Source of the DNA: Megamerina dolium | Lineage: Eukaryota; Arthropoda; Insecta; Diptera; Megamerinidae | Reading direction: 5' to 3' | Length of the DNA stretch: 64,000 nucleotides | Assembly (NCBI GenBank): GCA_963854835.1 | Contig: OY978526.1 | Span: 10,867,277-10,931,276 of the forward strand | In this document: one piece after another, positions 22,829-34,313 of the stretch | Layout of the letters: the number at the start of each line of letters is the position of its first letter | Numbering within the stretch: the first letter of the stretch is position 1 | Notes under the pieces: model-generated | What the model saw: only the letters and a program-made list of their open reading frames with translations | What the model was told of the DNA's origin: nothing | The model's database searches: none | Translations under genes and position numbers: made by a program

Positions 22829-25274
22829 TACCTTTAAACACTTTCCTTTAGGGCTACGAAACTTCAGATACTACATGGCTAAGTTGATTTTTCGGGATTT
22901 TTCGTATAATAAATATTAACTGATAAAATAGATTTTCTTTTATTAAAATTTTTGTAAAACGCACTTCTAAATGTATCACGCATTATTATTTGGTTTCTAC
23001 TCGATACTGGCATTCACCCTATGCTAAACACATATAATATAGAACATTCATATTTGTAGTTGATTTTCCGAATTGACTATTGTCACGATGTGTTTCAATA
23101 TGTTTTGTGAAGCCATTCGAGGCTTATTTTGATATTAAATGAATGTACGTATTAAGGAGTCTCCAAAAATATATGGTAGAAAACTTTTGAACGTCAATTT
23201 TAGTCAACATGGATTAAACATATTCGATTTGACGCAAAAATAAAAAAAAAAAATTGAAAGTAGCGTGTCTCGTGATGAATTTTTAAAACTGGCGAACGGT
23301 TTCTGAAAATACGACACTTTAGTGATGTGTCTTGTTATGATACATTTTTTATAGTCTTTAAGAGACATCTGTTGTCAAAAATATCACCAAAAAATCATAA
23401 TATTAATATACGTTGTGCACATTAAGCCAAAATCTGAGATGCGAAATTGAACAAAATAACGAATATATAAGAATGCTGTTTAAAAAAGTGTGTCAAATTA
23501 ACACAAACAGCGCTTGAAGATTAATTCTTCCTTGCGAACATTTTGAATATACAAATTGAGCTGTATAGCTGCACAGGAATCGCCCTTAGGAGGGTACAGT
23601 GTAATTCCAACTCCCATTAGTTTTGGCTCGCCTATATTTTTCCTGAACATATGTCCCATCTACCTCCACACCTTAAACGACAGCCGTACAAAAGAACGTA
23701 AACACATATGAAAATCGATAAATCACAACATAACTGCCCAGGAACCGCATTTAAAAGATTTAGATGAAAGGTCGACTCAAACTATTTTGTTTCTCTAACA
23801 TTGCTCACAAATATACCTACCCTCTATCTCAATCTCTATCTCAATCTATCAGAAAAACTAATTTTTTTTTTTTTATAAAATAAGGTCCCACCTTACCCAA
23901 TTGGGGTACATTAAGAGGGTTAAATATCGCATATGATGGAGCCTTAGTCATTTTTTGAACTCCATTCTTTTTTCCCCACCATTTTTACACTACATTTCCA
24001 TCCCTTTAGGGAGCATCCATACAAAATTGACATAAGAACATACGTGAAAATAAACTGATTCTAATGTTTAATACAATTTTTATTGAGAGTAAACAAATTA
24101 AAATGTCATCCTTTGTTACTTTTTTTTTTATCAAATCGAATATTTTAAACCTATGTGAGTTAAAAAAATCTCCTTACAGTCGGCTGGGGCCGACCAAACT
24201 ATACCCTGCATATGTAGATTTATATATAAAAAGTTTACTCGAATATCCAACTTTTCTTTTATTTCCACTTTTCGAGAAACAATTTTTGCATGTACTACTA
24301 ATTTACACCCGAAATATGGTTGACTTTGACGAAGTAAAAGGATTTTAAGATAATTCCGAGGCTTAGTATGGGAGCTATATAAAAAGTGGGCGTGGCTTAC
24401 CGCTTTCTAGTAAATCCAATTAATTTTTCCACACCTTAAATTTGGTGTCCTACTTTGAATAGTTTCTAAGTTATGGTGGTTAACATTTTTGTTTAATTTC
24501 CTCAACTTTGTATGGGAGCCCCAATAAGAAGTGGGCGTGGTACGCTGATTTTTTGCCGGATTATTTCCGACTACCATATTAACCTAAGTGTTAATTATGA
24601 TTGTTCTAGACAGAAGGATGCAGAAGTTACAGCTGTTTCAATTTAAAATTTGTATGGGGGCTACGATAAACAGTTGGCGTGGTGCGCCCATTTCCTGTGA
24701 GTTTAATTGCTTGTACAATACTAATCCATACCTTAAATCTCGTTGTCCTAGGCTAAATGGTTTGTAAGCTATGGAGCTTACAATTTTAGTTTAATTCCCT
24801 CGACTTTGTATGGGAGACCCGTGAAGGAGTAGGCCTGGCACACTGATTTTCTGCCATATTATTTCCGACTACCATGTTAATCTAAGTGTCAATTATGGTT
24901 ATTCTAGACAGAATATTGTAGAAGTTACAGTAGTTTCAATTTAAAAGAAGTACAGACACTTTGTATGGGAGCTACGCTAGAAAGTAGGCGTGGCTCACCC
25001 ACTTTTGGCGAGGTTATATAGTAGTATAATGTAAGTCTATGTGCCAAATATTGTTGTCCCAAGTCGTATATTATGTGAGTTATAGCAAGTTAAAGATTTT
25101 GAAAATTTCGAGGTTAGTCGCTTTGAATGCTTGGTGTGGGCGTGGTTATTGACCGATCATGCCCAATATCAATCCCCTCCGTACCCTTGGATCATAGGTT
25201 ACTTGTGCCAAATTTCATCGAAATAGCTCAATATTTACTCAAGTTATCGTGCGAACCAGCCAGGTGACAGACAG

Positions 25275-25316
25275 ACGGACGGACGGACGGACGGACGGAC
25301 GGACGGACGGACGGAC
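25275..25316. repeat. (GGAC)n microsatellite, first array
   Basis: About ten tandem GGAC units inside the GGAC-rich element. Confidence 0.95.
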
Positions 25317-25390
25317 ATCGTTAAATCGAAAATTTAATCGACGCTGATCACGAATATATATCTATGTCTATATCTCCGGAGATTCCTTCA

Positions 25391-25467
25391 CGGACGGACG
25401 GACGGACGGACGGACGGACGGACGGACGGACGGACGGACGGACGGACGGACGGACGGACGGACGGAC
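25391..25467. repeat. (GGAC)n microsatellite, second array
   Basis: About nineteen GGAC units. The array length difference from the first suggests slippage after the local duplication. Confidence 0.95.
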
Positions 25468-26169
25468 ATCGTTAAATCGAAAATTTAATCGACGCTGATC
25501 ACGAATATATATCTATGTTTATATCTCCGGAGATTCCTTCAAGTGGACACAAACATCTGACCGAAATGAATATACCATGCATATTGCATTATGCAGGGTA
25601 TAAAAAAGAATGACTTTTCTAATAGCCTATTGAGCCAATAATGGCTCAGAGAAAGAGTTTCTCTATATTACAAATATATTGTTCTGAAAATATAATGGAT
25701 TTTGATCGCACAGTGTAATAATTAATTTGGGTTAGTGTATATGCAATACTTCAATTATAATTTACATAAAATGATTAAATTTTGTTAATATTATTAGAAT
25801 ATTCATAGAATTTGTAATGTGGGTGATGTACTATATCATGGAAAAGATATTGAATATAGAAATGTGCAGCACATGTTAGTGCGATTAGTCATCAATTAAT
25901 TAGTATTCGATTAATTAATATTCAATTAATAATTTTCTAATCAATAAATGCGGCAAGAAAGACTGGAAAACCTTTAAAACCAGCAAGTAAATTCATACTC
26001 CTAAAAGGGACACTACTGAGCTCGATATTATTATGCAATATTATTTTTAAGTTGATTGTTTGACTATGCAAGAATTCAAATCGATAAATTTATCTAAATA
26101 ATTTAGATTTCAAAATCGAAAAAAACCCTCCTCCTTGACTGTACTGCCTATTACTCTCAAGATAAAATT

Positions 26170-26255
26170 CTTTAAAAAGCCGAAGATATTCAGCAAGTAT
26201 TTAGTTAAAGTTCAGTTTAGTCGCCGTTTGTATTTGTGAGCAGAAATTGAAGTAT
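26170..26255 (+). promoter_or_regulatory. GST 2 core promoter and leader exon
   Basis: The TATA-like CTTTAAAAAGCCG (26170-26182) shared with GST 1 and 3, an initiator-like TCAGTT at 26212-26217 overlapping the conserved TTTAGTCG block, then a leader ending at donor GTAAGTTA (26256). Confidence 0.6.
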
Positions 26256-26768
26256 GTAAGTTAAAAAATGAATAAGAAGTTGAAGAGGATTATGTTGTTG
26301 ATATACTACATGGGCTAAAAAGTCCCGAGATTTATTAATAGGTGGCGCCACTAGAGGCTTATCTGGCACTAGTTTGTCTGCGTCGACCAACAACTTTGAT
26401 TTAGCGTTGTTGCAGCGTAAGCGAGAAAATTATTTTCAACTTTTGTCATGATGAATGAAACATGGGTCTATTAGCATACGACCGAGTCCAATTGGCAGAG
26501 TGCACAGTGGCGGGAAAATCACGAATGCTGACCAAAGTGACCAAAGGACCATTGCATAATCTTCATCGATTATATTCAGAAGGGAAGAACGCTCACAAGA
26601 GAATATTATGCAACGTTATTAGACAAACTGAACGGTTAAAAACGCTTGTTTTCATTAAACATCTCAGGACTTGTCAGCCCATGTAGTACTTTAGCAAAGT
26701 TCGCTCAGCTTAAACCATATATAATTATGTCAGAGATGTATTCATTTGATTTTATTTTCTATTTGCAG
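26256..26768 (+). other. 5' UTR intron of GST 2
   Basis: GTAAGT donor at 26256 and TTTGCAG acceptor ending 26768, 30 bp before the ATG. Holds the short mariner-type element 26306-26686. Confidence 0.7.
26306..26686. mobile_element. Mariner-type deletion derivative (MITE) in GST 2 leader intron
   Basis: 381 bp flanked by TA (26304-26305 and 26687-26688). The inverted ends are CTACATGGGCTAAAAAGTCC (left) and, reverse-complemented, CTACATGGGCTGACAAGTCC (right), matching at most positions over ~26 bp. The interior carries a short open frame but no recognisable transposase motif. The same insertion sits in the GST 3 intron, so it predates the duplication. Confidence 0.8.
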
Positions 26769-26798
26769 CAATATCACAATTAATAAAACCATATTAAT

Positions 26799-27425
26799 AT
26801 GGATTTCTATTATAATCCTGCTTCGCCTGCATGTCGTTCAGTCATTATGACTGCCAAGGCAATCGGTGTCGAACTTAATAAGAAATTGATCAACTTGGGA
26901 GCTGAGGAGCATTTGAAACCAGAATTCATCAAGCTCAATCCACAACACACAATTCCCACACTCGTTGACAATGGTTTCGTATTGTGGGAATCGCGTGCCA
27001 TTATGGTATATTTGGTTGAGAAGTACGGCAAGAATGATGATTTGTATCCAAAATGCCCACAGAAACGTGCTCTAATAAATCAGCGTCTTCACTTTGATAT
27101 GGGTACATTGTATAATAGCTTCGTCGCATATTACTACCCTCAGATTTTCACAAAAGCACCTGCTGATCCAGAAAAATTGAAAAAAATTGAAAACGCTTTT
27201 GAATTTCTGAACACATTTTTGGAGGGAAAAACCTATGTAGCTGGCGATTCGTTGACACTTGCCGATATTGCTTTGTTATCGACAGTTTCAACTTTTGAAG
27301 TAGCCGGATTTGATTTCAGCAAATACGCCAATGTGGCCAAGTGGTACGCTAATTGTAAGAAGGTTATCCCCGGCTTCGATGAAAACTGGGCCGGTTGTTT
27401 GGAATTCAAGAAATACTTCAATTAA
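26799..27425 (+). CDS. Glutathione S-transferase, delta class (GST 2, chimera of GST 3 and GST 1)
   Basis: 208 residues, intact. Residues 1-170 match GST 3 ([14 protein letters not shown], catalytic Ser9, His38, His50, Glu64-Ser65-Arg66). From residue 171 on ([16 protein letters not shown]... to KKYFN) the protein and the following ~860 bp of 3' flank match GST 1. The switch lies within the 12 bp GTAGCCGGATTT shared by all three (27300-27311): the base before it matches GST 3 and the bases after it match GST 1. Promoter, leader and leader intron are GST 3-type, while the 3' UTR and poly(A) signal (27645-27650) are GST 1-type. Expected to be an active glutathione transferase whose C-terminal helix, which borders the hydrophobic substrate site, comes from GST 1. 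Confidence 0.93.
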   Translation: MDFYYNPASPACRSVIMTAKAIGVELNKKLINLGAEEHLKPEFIKLNPQHTIPTLVDNGFVLWESRAIMVYLVEKYGKNDDLYPKCPQKRALINQRLHFDMGTLYNSFVAYYYPQIFTKAPADPEKLKKIENAFEFLNTFLEGKTYVAGDSLTLADIALLSTVSTFEVAGFDFSKYANVAKWYANCKKVIPGFDENWAGCLEFKKYFN

Positions 27426-28290
27426 TATTTTGGAGCTACGATACTCTCTGTTATGTTAACTGTGTTTATATCATTATAATTATTATTTTTATAATTTTTT
27501 ACTGTTTTATGTAAAATCTTGTTTCATTTCTATGTACGTATAGCTGCACATCAACATACTCAAATATTGTATTATTTTTTTTGTATGTTTGAAATTCCCA
27601 AATTATTTTGGGATGCATTTTTCATTGTAAAAGTATTAAAAAATAATAAACGTTAAAAAAAAAACAAAAACAAACTCACAGCAAAATTCGAATTTTAATA
27701 TTTAAAAATTCAGAAATTCTCAGAGAATTATCAGTATGTTTAGCAGCAGGAGAGCAGCTGATTTTATTATTTCTTTTTTTTCATTTTGTGTGACCCTTGA
27801 ATTGTCAAACTTTGTTTACCTTTTTGTTTGTTTACATTCTATTCAATATTTAATTTCATTGACGTATGTTTTGCTTGTTGTCAAACATTCTTTACATTCA
27901 CTAACCGACAAATTTTTCATTTCTCATTTTTGACATTCTCGAGGTTTCAAGCAACAACAAAATACATGTGATTTTTGTTTTTGTTCTCCTGCTGTTGCCT
28001 ATTCAATATTCTTAGGGACAAGCAATGAGCAAAAAAGATATATAGTTTCTATCATTTGGACAATAATAATTAGACAGCAGTCAAACTGTCAAATTATTAT
28101 TGTATTTTTCTATAGTCTAGTTTGACATTTCATCATGGAAAGACATTCCTGTGCACAATTTAGAAATTATTTAGCTGTATAATGAAAATCAGCACAACTT
28201 GACACACAATCCGTGATAACTATTTGGTGAACAGTTAACTTCACGCTTGGGACCGATATTTTGAACACTTAGATCATGTCACATTATACC
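27300..28290 (+). repeat. Block A copy 2
   Basis: Matches 16130-17120. At its end (28287-28290, TACC) it runs straight into block C, preserving the empty target of the LTR element. Confidence 0.93.
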
Positions 28291-30176
28291 TTTAAACACT
28301 TTCCTTTAGGGCTACGAAACTTCAGATACTACATGGCTAAGTTGATTTTTCGGGATTTTTCGTATAATAAATATTAACTGATAAAATAGATTTTCTTTTA
28401 TTAAAATTTTTGTAAAACGCACTTCTAAATGTATCACGCATTATTATTTGGTTTCTACTCGATACTGGCATTCACCCTATGCTAAACACATATAATATAG
28501 AACATTCATATTTGTAGTTGATTTTCCGAATTGACTATTGTCACGATGTGTTTCAATATGTTTTGTGAAGCCATTCGAGGCTTATTTTGATATTAAATGA
28601 ATGTACGTATTAAGGAGTCTCCAAAAATATATGGTAGAAAACTTTTGAACGTCAATTTTAGTCAACATGGATTAAACATATTCGATTTGACGCAAAAATA
28701 AAAAAAAAAATTGAAAGTAGCGTGTCTCGTGATGAATTTTTAAAACTGGCGAACGGTTTCTGAAAATAGACACTTTAGTGATGTGTCTTGTTATGATACA
28801 TTTTTTATAGTCTTTAAGAGACATCTGTTGTCAAAAATATCACCAAAAAATCATAATATTAATATACGTTGTGCACATTAAGCCAAAATCTGAGATGCGA
28901 AATTGAACAAAATAACGAATATATAAGAATGCTGTTTAAAAAAGTGTGTCAAATTAACACAAACAGCGCTTGAAGATTAATTCTTCCTTGCTAACATTTT
29001 GAATATACGAATTGAGCTGTATAGCTGCACAGGAATCGCCCTTAGGAGGTTACAGTGTAATTCCGACTCCCATTAGTTTTGGCTCGCCTATATTTTTCCT
29101 GAACATACGTCCCTTCTACCTCCACACCTTAAACGACAGCCGTACAAAAGAACGTAAAATCATATGAAAATCGATAAATCACACCATAACTGCCCAGCAA
29201 TCGCCTTTAAAAGATTTAGATGAAAGGTCGACTCAAACTATTTTGTTTCTCTAACATTGCTCATAAATATACCTACCCTCTATCTCAATCTATCAGAAGA
29301 ACTAATTTTTTTTTTTTTATAAAATAAGGTCCCACCGTACCCAATTGGGGCACATTAAGAGGGTTAAATATCGCATATGATGGAGCCTTAGTCATTTTTT
29401 GAACTCCATTCTTTTTTCCCCACCATTTTTACACTACATTTCCATCCCTTTAGGGAGCATCCATACAAAATTGACATAAGAACATACGTGAAAATAAACT
29501 GATTCTAATTTTTAATACAATTTTTATTGAGAGTAAACAAATTAAAATTTCATCCTTTGTTACTTTTTTTTTTATCAAATCGAATATTTTAAACCTATGT
29601 GATTTAAAAAAAGAAAGACTTTTCTAATAGCCTATTGAGCCAATAGTGGCTCAGAGAAAGAGTTTCTCTATATTACAAAAAAATATTGTTCTGAAAATAT
29701 AATGGATTTTGATCGCACAGTGTAATAATTAATTTGGGTTAGTTTATATGCAATACTTCAATTATAATTTACATAAAATGATTAAATTTTGTTAATATTA
29801 TTAGAATATTCATAGGATTTGTAATGTGGGTGATGTACTATATCATGGAAAAGATATTGAATATAGAAATGTGCAGCACATGTTAGTGCGATTAGTCATC
29901 AGTTAATTAGTATTCAATTAATTATTATTCAATTAACAATTATCTAATCAATAAATGCGGCAAGAAAGACTGGAAAACCTTTAAAACCAGCAAGTAAATT
30001 CATACTCCTAAAAGGGACATTACTGAGCTCGATATTATTATGCAATATTATTTTTAAGTTGATTGTTTGACTATGCAAGAATTCAAATCGATAAATTTAT
30101 CTAAATAATTTAGATTTCAAAATCGAAAAAAACCCTCCTCCTTGACTGCACTGCCTATTACTCTCAAGATAAAATT

Positions 30177-30262
30177 CTTTAAAAAGCCGAAGATATTCAG
30201 CAAGTATTTAGTTAAAGTTCAGTTTAGTCGCCGTTTGTATTTGTGAGCAGAAATTGAAGTAT
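30177..30262 (+). promoter_or_regulatory. GST 3 core promoter and leader exon
   Basis: The same TATA-like and initiator-like arrangement as GST 2; donor GTAAGTTA at 30263. Confidence 0.6.
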
Positions 30263-30312
30263 GTAAGTTAAAAAATTAATAAGAAGTTGAAGAGGATTAT
30301 GTTGTTGATATA

Positions 30313-30657
30313 CTACATGGGCTGAAAAGTCCCGAGATTTATTAATAGGTGGCGCCACCAACAACGTTGATTTAGCGTTGTTGCAGCGTAAGCGAGAAAA
30401 TTATTTTCAACTTTTGTCATGATGAATGAAACATGGGTCTATTAGCATACGACCGAGTCCAATTGGCAGAGTGCACAGTGGCGGGAAAATCACGAATGCT
30501 GACCAAAGTGACCAAAGGACCATTGCATAATCTTCATCGATTATATTCAGAAGGGAAGAACGCTCACAAGAGAATATTATGCAACGTTATTAGACAAAAT
30601 GAACGGCTAAAAACGCTTGTTTTCATTAAACATCTCAGGACTTGTCAGCCCATGTAG
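30313..30657. mobile_element. Mariner-type MITE in GST 3 leader intron (36 bp shorter)
   Basis: Same element and TA-flanked site as 26306-26686, lacking 36 bp after GGTGGCGCCAC. The copies therefore diverged by deletion after duplication. The host intron is 30263-30739. Confidence 0.8.
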
Positions 30658-30769
30658 TACTTTAGCAAAGTTCGCTCAGCTTAAACCATATATAATTATG
30701 TCAGAGATGTATTCATTTGATTTTATTTTCTATTTGCAGCAATATCACAATTAATAAAACCATATTAAT

Positions 30770-31405
30770 ATGGATTTCTATTATAATCCTGCTTCGCCTG
30801 CATGTCGTTCAGTCATTATGACTGCCAAGGCAATCGGTGTCGAACTTAATAAGAAATTGATCAACTTGGGAGCTGAGGAGCATTTGAAACCAGAATTCAT
30901 CAAGCTCAATCCACAACACACAATTCCCACACTCGTTGACAATGGTTTCGTATTGTGGGAATCGCGTGCCATTATGGTATATTTGGTTGAGAAGTACGGC
31001 AAGAATGATGATTTGTATCCAAAATGCCCACAGAAACGTGCTCTAATAAATCAGCGTCTTCACTTTGATATGGGTACATTGTATAATAGCTTCGTCGCAT
31101 ATTACTACCCTCAGATTTTCACAAAAGCACCTGCTGATCCAGAAAAATTGAAAAAAATTGAAAACGCTTTTGAATTTCTGAACACATTTTTGGAGGGAAA
31201 AACCTATGTAGCTGGCGATTCGTTGACACTTGCCGATATTGCTTTGTTATCGACGGTTTCAACTTTTGAAGTAGCCGGATTTTATTTCAGCAAATATGGC
31301 AATGTTGCCAAATGGTACATTTCTACTAACGCCATTACACCTGGTTTTGATGAGAATTGGGCCGGTTGTTTGGAATTGAAGAAATTCTTTGAAATTAATG
31401 AATAG
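30770..31405 (+). CDS. Glutathione S-transferase, delta class (GST 3)
   Basis: 211 residues, intact and intronless. Residues 1-171 are the same as GST 2 (Ser9, His38, His50, Glu64-Ser65-Arg66). The C terminus differs: [20 protein letters not shown] then [21 protein letters not shown], with its own 3' flank. Asp172 of GST 1 and 2 is Tyr here. Leader spliced (30263-30739), promoter like GST 2. Poly(A) signal AATAAA at 31472-31477. This looks like the parent that supplied the 5' part of GST 2. Confidence 0.94.
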   Translation: MDFYYNPASPACRSVIMTAKAIGVELNKKLINLGAEEHLKPEFIKLNPQHTIPTLVDNGFVLWESRAIMVYLVEKYGKNDDLYPKCPQKRALINQRLHFDMGTLYNSFVAYYYPQIFTKAPADPEKLKKIENAFEFLNTFLEGKTYVAGDSLTLADIALLSTVSTFEVAGFYFSKYGNVAKWYISTNAITPGFDENWAGCLELKKFFEINE

Positions 31406-31479
31406 CGAAGCTGGTATTAATTTTTTGTTTTTGTTCATTATTATTCATACTAATGTAAACATATTATTGAAAATAAAAT

Positions 31480-31880
31480 GAAATTAATATCAAAATAATA
31501 TAAAGGATGTTTTGATTAAAAATAAACGATTTTTTAGTAAATAGAAATACAAGAATATGCAATATATAAAGAGGGGTAATGTTACTCAAAATCTTTACCG
31601 AAATACTGCAGCTAAGCGTTTGCGAATGTGCGTTTTGTAACCCCATGATTAGTGTGTTGATCTTCCAATCATCCCTTGTGAAAGTAGGCCTGATGAAAAT
31701 TTGATATGTTGCGGTTTCCATCATATAACTGGCGGTTTTCTAACATCCGAGAGGAAATTTGATTATATGCTTCCAATTTATTGTTTTTTAAAAATGCTTA
31801 GGTCACACTTGGTTGGGAAACTTTTGAAGAGAACGAATTTGATTGCAAATGTGGCGGTGTCTTGTTAACATCTAAATATA
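31480..31880. other. Spacer after GST 3
   Basis: No gene or repeat family recognised. Confidence 0.35.
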
Positions 31881-33185
31881 AAGGGTTAAGCATTTTGCGG
31901 TTTCAAAAGTAAATGTAAATAAAACACATATAAAATATTTTTTATCATGATATTTCTTTTTTATTATCAAGTTTGAACGTTGACATTATGTGTGAAATAC
32001 TACATCATTTAAATGACCACCACGCGAATTGTTGCAAGCATCGATTCTTTTGAGGTAATTTTCGACCACTTTTTGACACATATTGGGCGGTATCTCAGCC
32101 ATAACGTGACGAATGTTGGTTTTTAGTTGCTCAAGAGTTAAAGGTTTATCTGCATAAACACGGTCTTTCGCGTAGCCCCACAAAAAAAGTCAAGCGGTGT
32201 CAAATCGCATGATCTTGGTGGCCACTTGATATCGCCACGACGAGAAATTACGCGGCCAGAAAATTTCTCTTGCAATAAAGCCATATTCGCTCGAGTTGTG
32301 TGGCATGTGGCACCGTCTTGTTGAAACCACATATTCTCTAAGTCGTATACTTCAATAGCAGGCAAAAAAAGTCGGTTATCATATGACCATAACGCTCCGA
32401 ATTGACGGTGACAGTCGTTCCATCGTCGTTTTCGAAGAAGTAAGGTCCAATCACACCTCCGGCCCAAAAAGAACGCACCAAGCAGTGACTTTTTGTGGAT
32501 GTAGTGGCCTCTCTTCAATTACTTGAGGATTCTCAGAACCCCAAATACGACAATTTTGTTTGTTAACATACCCACCGAGTGAGAAATGTGCTTCGTCGCT
32601 GAAGAAAATTTTGTTCGAAAAATCGCCGTCCACCGCCTGTTGTTCAAGCACCCATTCGACGTATCTACGACGTTGTGAATGGTCAGCTGGCTTCAGTTGT
32701 TGTGTGAGCTGGATTTTATATGGATGTAGGTGTAGATCCAAATGCAAAATACGCCATAATGTGCCGTAAGACAGTCCTAATTCCTGAGAACGACGAGGAA
32801 TCGACACATTCGGGTCTTCGGCAACACTTTCACTTACAGCAGCGATATTTTCGGTGGTACGAGCGAAACGATGATGCACAGGCCTTACAATATCTGTAAC
32901 CGATCCAGTCTCTACATATTTCTTCACAATTTTGCCAATTGCTTGCGTAGTTGGACGATTATGCAAACCATAATCTCCTCTTAAGGCACGATATTTGGCT
33001 GTGGCAGAATCACAATTTTTGTAGTAGGTTTTTACAATTTTAATGCGTTGTGCGATAGTTAAGCGATCCATTTTCGCAAATGTCAGACTTTGAACTGAAA
33101 AAGAAAGAAATTGTTTTAACAACTCAGTTTGACAGATGTCGAATTCTAGCCCTATACTTTTGAAACCGCGAAATGGATAACCCTT
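31881..33185 (-). mobile_element. Tc1/mariner element, DD41D (rosa-like), complete ends, dead
   Basis: 1305 bp flanked by TA (31879-31880 and 33186-33187). The ~32 bp terminal inverted repeats include AAGGGTTA and TTTGCGGTTTCAAAAGTA (left) against AAGGGTTA and TTCGCGGTTTCAAAAGTA (right, reverse complement). It encodes one transposase on the minus strand, broken by frameshifts. Both ends are intact, so it could still be mobilised in trans. Confidence 0.9.
31986..33122 (-). pseudogene. DD41D transposase pseudogene
   Basis: Reads from about 33074 (MDRLTIAQRIKIVKTYY) to 31986. The N-terminal helix-turn-helix region (NRPTTQAIGKIVKKYVETGS, SVSIPRR-like NVSIPRRSQELGLSYGTLW) leads to the first catalytic Asp in FFSDEAHFSL. 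The second is in WFQQDGATCH and the third in CDLTPLDFF, with 41 residues between the last two, i.e. DD41D as in the rosa group known from Ceratitis rosa. Frame changes near 32460, 32360 and 32180 split it into at least four segments. The C-terminal part (GYAKDRVYADKP..., IPPNMCQKVVENYLKRID) is otherwise well preserved. Not functional as it stands. Confidence 0.85.
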
Positions 33186-33187
33186 TA

Positions 33188-34313
33188 TTTTAACCGGAGC
33201 TCATTGTACGGAAATGAATGGATTAGTGGTAGATAATTAAAATATATTAAGATGTTGAATAGTCAATTGAAAGCATAGTATTGAAAAATGCTTAAGAAAG
33301 GCTTGTTCTATTACATTAGGCAAAAAATGTGGAATGCAATCCAGTGAAGCATATACAGAAATTTTATGGAGAAGGTCCAAGAATTGGCATTATTTGGACA
33401 CTATGGACGACCACCACTAATACAATCTACTATAATCGGAAATTAAACTTTGATAATCTACAGAAAGGTCTCTCAATAGCCTCAATATCATGGAACACAC
33501 AATCTTTCTGAACCATTACAATTTAATACCGAGAACATTGTATTATAAGATGTTGATTTTCGACAACAGTGAATACATTGTACTTCGATAAGTGTCTGTA
33601 GAAACTTTTTGCATCGTAAAGGCTTTGTCAAAGCAATTTTGGCTGAGAAATTATTACCCGGTTCGAAGCAGTCATTGCGTCTATAAAATACAAAATAAAA
33701 AAAAAATTAAAAACAACTTTTGGATTTCTTTCCTAAAGGCTAATTGGGAACCATATGTGATGCGGCTTCATGAAATGACTTCCATCCAGAAGCTTAAGGA
33801 CTCTCAAATTGCTATAAAATTTGTGGATTTTTTTATCCCAAAGGTCAATTGAGCATTTTTTATAACGATTGATTCAAACTACTATATATGTGGAAGCTTT
33901 ACGAGATCCTTATAGAAGTAAGCATTTGCATTTTAACCTTCTGGAAGTGAAAATTGTTGTTGCTGTATGGGAATATGAAAAGATCTCATGTGGCAGAGCG
34001 ATCCATCAACTGATAAAACCTTCTTATATCCTGCAGGACTGTTTTTACATGCCCGTAAATTGCCAGACAATGCCTTGTCGATGTTTTCCAATAGTAATAC
34101 ATTTTCGTTTTTCCATCTGCTGCATTCGAAGGGAGTGTGTTCAGCCCCATACCGACTCGTCGAATTAGATACTATCGAATTCAAATTTAATAAGTACTCA
34201 AAAAGTTGAAAGTAAATTTAAGGACTATTGTAATACATTCTAAGTATTTAAATAAGCATTGTTTTTAAACGTAGCCTAATTTGTTTCTGATATGAATAAA
34301 AGCGTACAAAGTA
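33188..34313. other. Unassigned spacer between two mariner-type elements
   Basis: Several open frames of 60-100 codons occur on both strands (e.g. 33329-33511, 33592-33852, 33869-34168) without recognisable motifs. Some wording suggests decayed transposon coding but I cannot assign it. Confidence 0.3.

Larger units (their letters stand above)
24169..25606. mobile_element. GGAC-rich dispersed element with inverted ends
   Basis: Absent from the otherwise collinear paralogous flank near 29607, so it is a discrete insertion (or was lost there). Ends carry a perfect 13 bp inverted pair: TATACCCTGCATA (24200-24212) and TATGCAGGGTATA (25590-25602). Inside are two ~298 bp tandem units (from about 24500 and 24798) and, near the right end, two copies of a (GGAC)n array plus a ~77 bp block with CTCCGGAGATTCCTTC (25314-25391 and 25467-25543). 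No coding capacity, so non-autonomous. Similar GGAC-plus-'gctgatcacgaatatat' repeats are common in fly genomes. Family not assigned. A decayed relative lies at 55700-56220. Confidence 0.75.
22829..27299 (+). repeat. Block C copy 1: spacer plus GST 5' part, repeated at 28287-31270
   Basis: Starting at TACCTTTAAACAC, this stretch aligns with 28287 onward up to the coding sequence of GST 3. The first ~400 bp appear identical; beyond ~23230 differences accumulate at roughly 1-2% (SNPs, homopolymer changes, a 12 bp indel near 23835). It contains a 1.4 kb insertion (24169-25606) absent from the other copy. Together with block A it defines a ~4 kb tandem duplication unit. Confidence 0.92.
28287..31270 (+). 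repeat. Block C copy 2
   Basis: Collinear with 22829-27299 but without the GGAC-rich insertion. Ends where GST 3 diverges from GST 2 in codon 172. Confidence 0.92.

Noticed and set aside
25270..25470. CRISPR-like array
   Set aside because: GGAC microsatellites with no unique spacers, in a eukaryotic genome.
26462..26686. 74-codon frame upstream of GST 2 (and 30433-30657 upstream of GST 3)
   Set aside because: Lies wholly within the MITE in the leader intron and has no recognisable domain.
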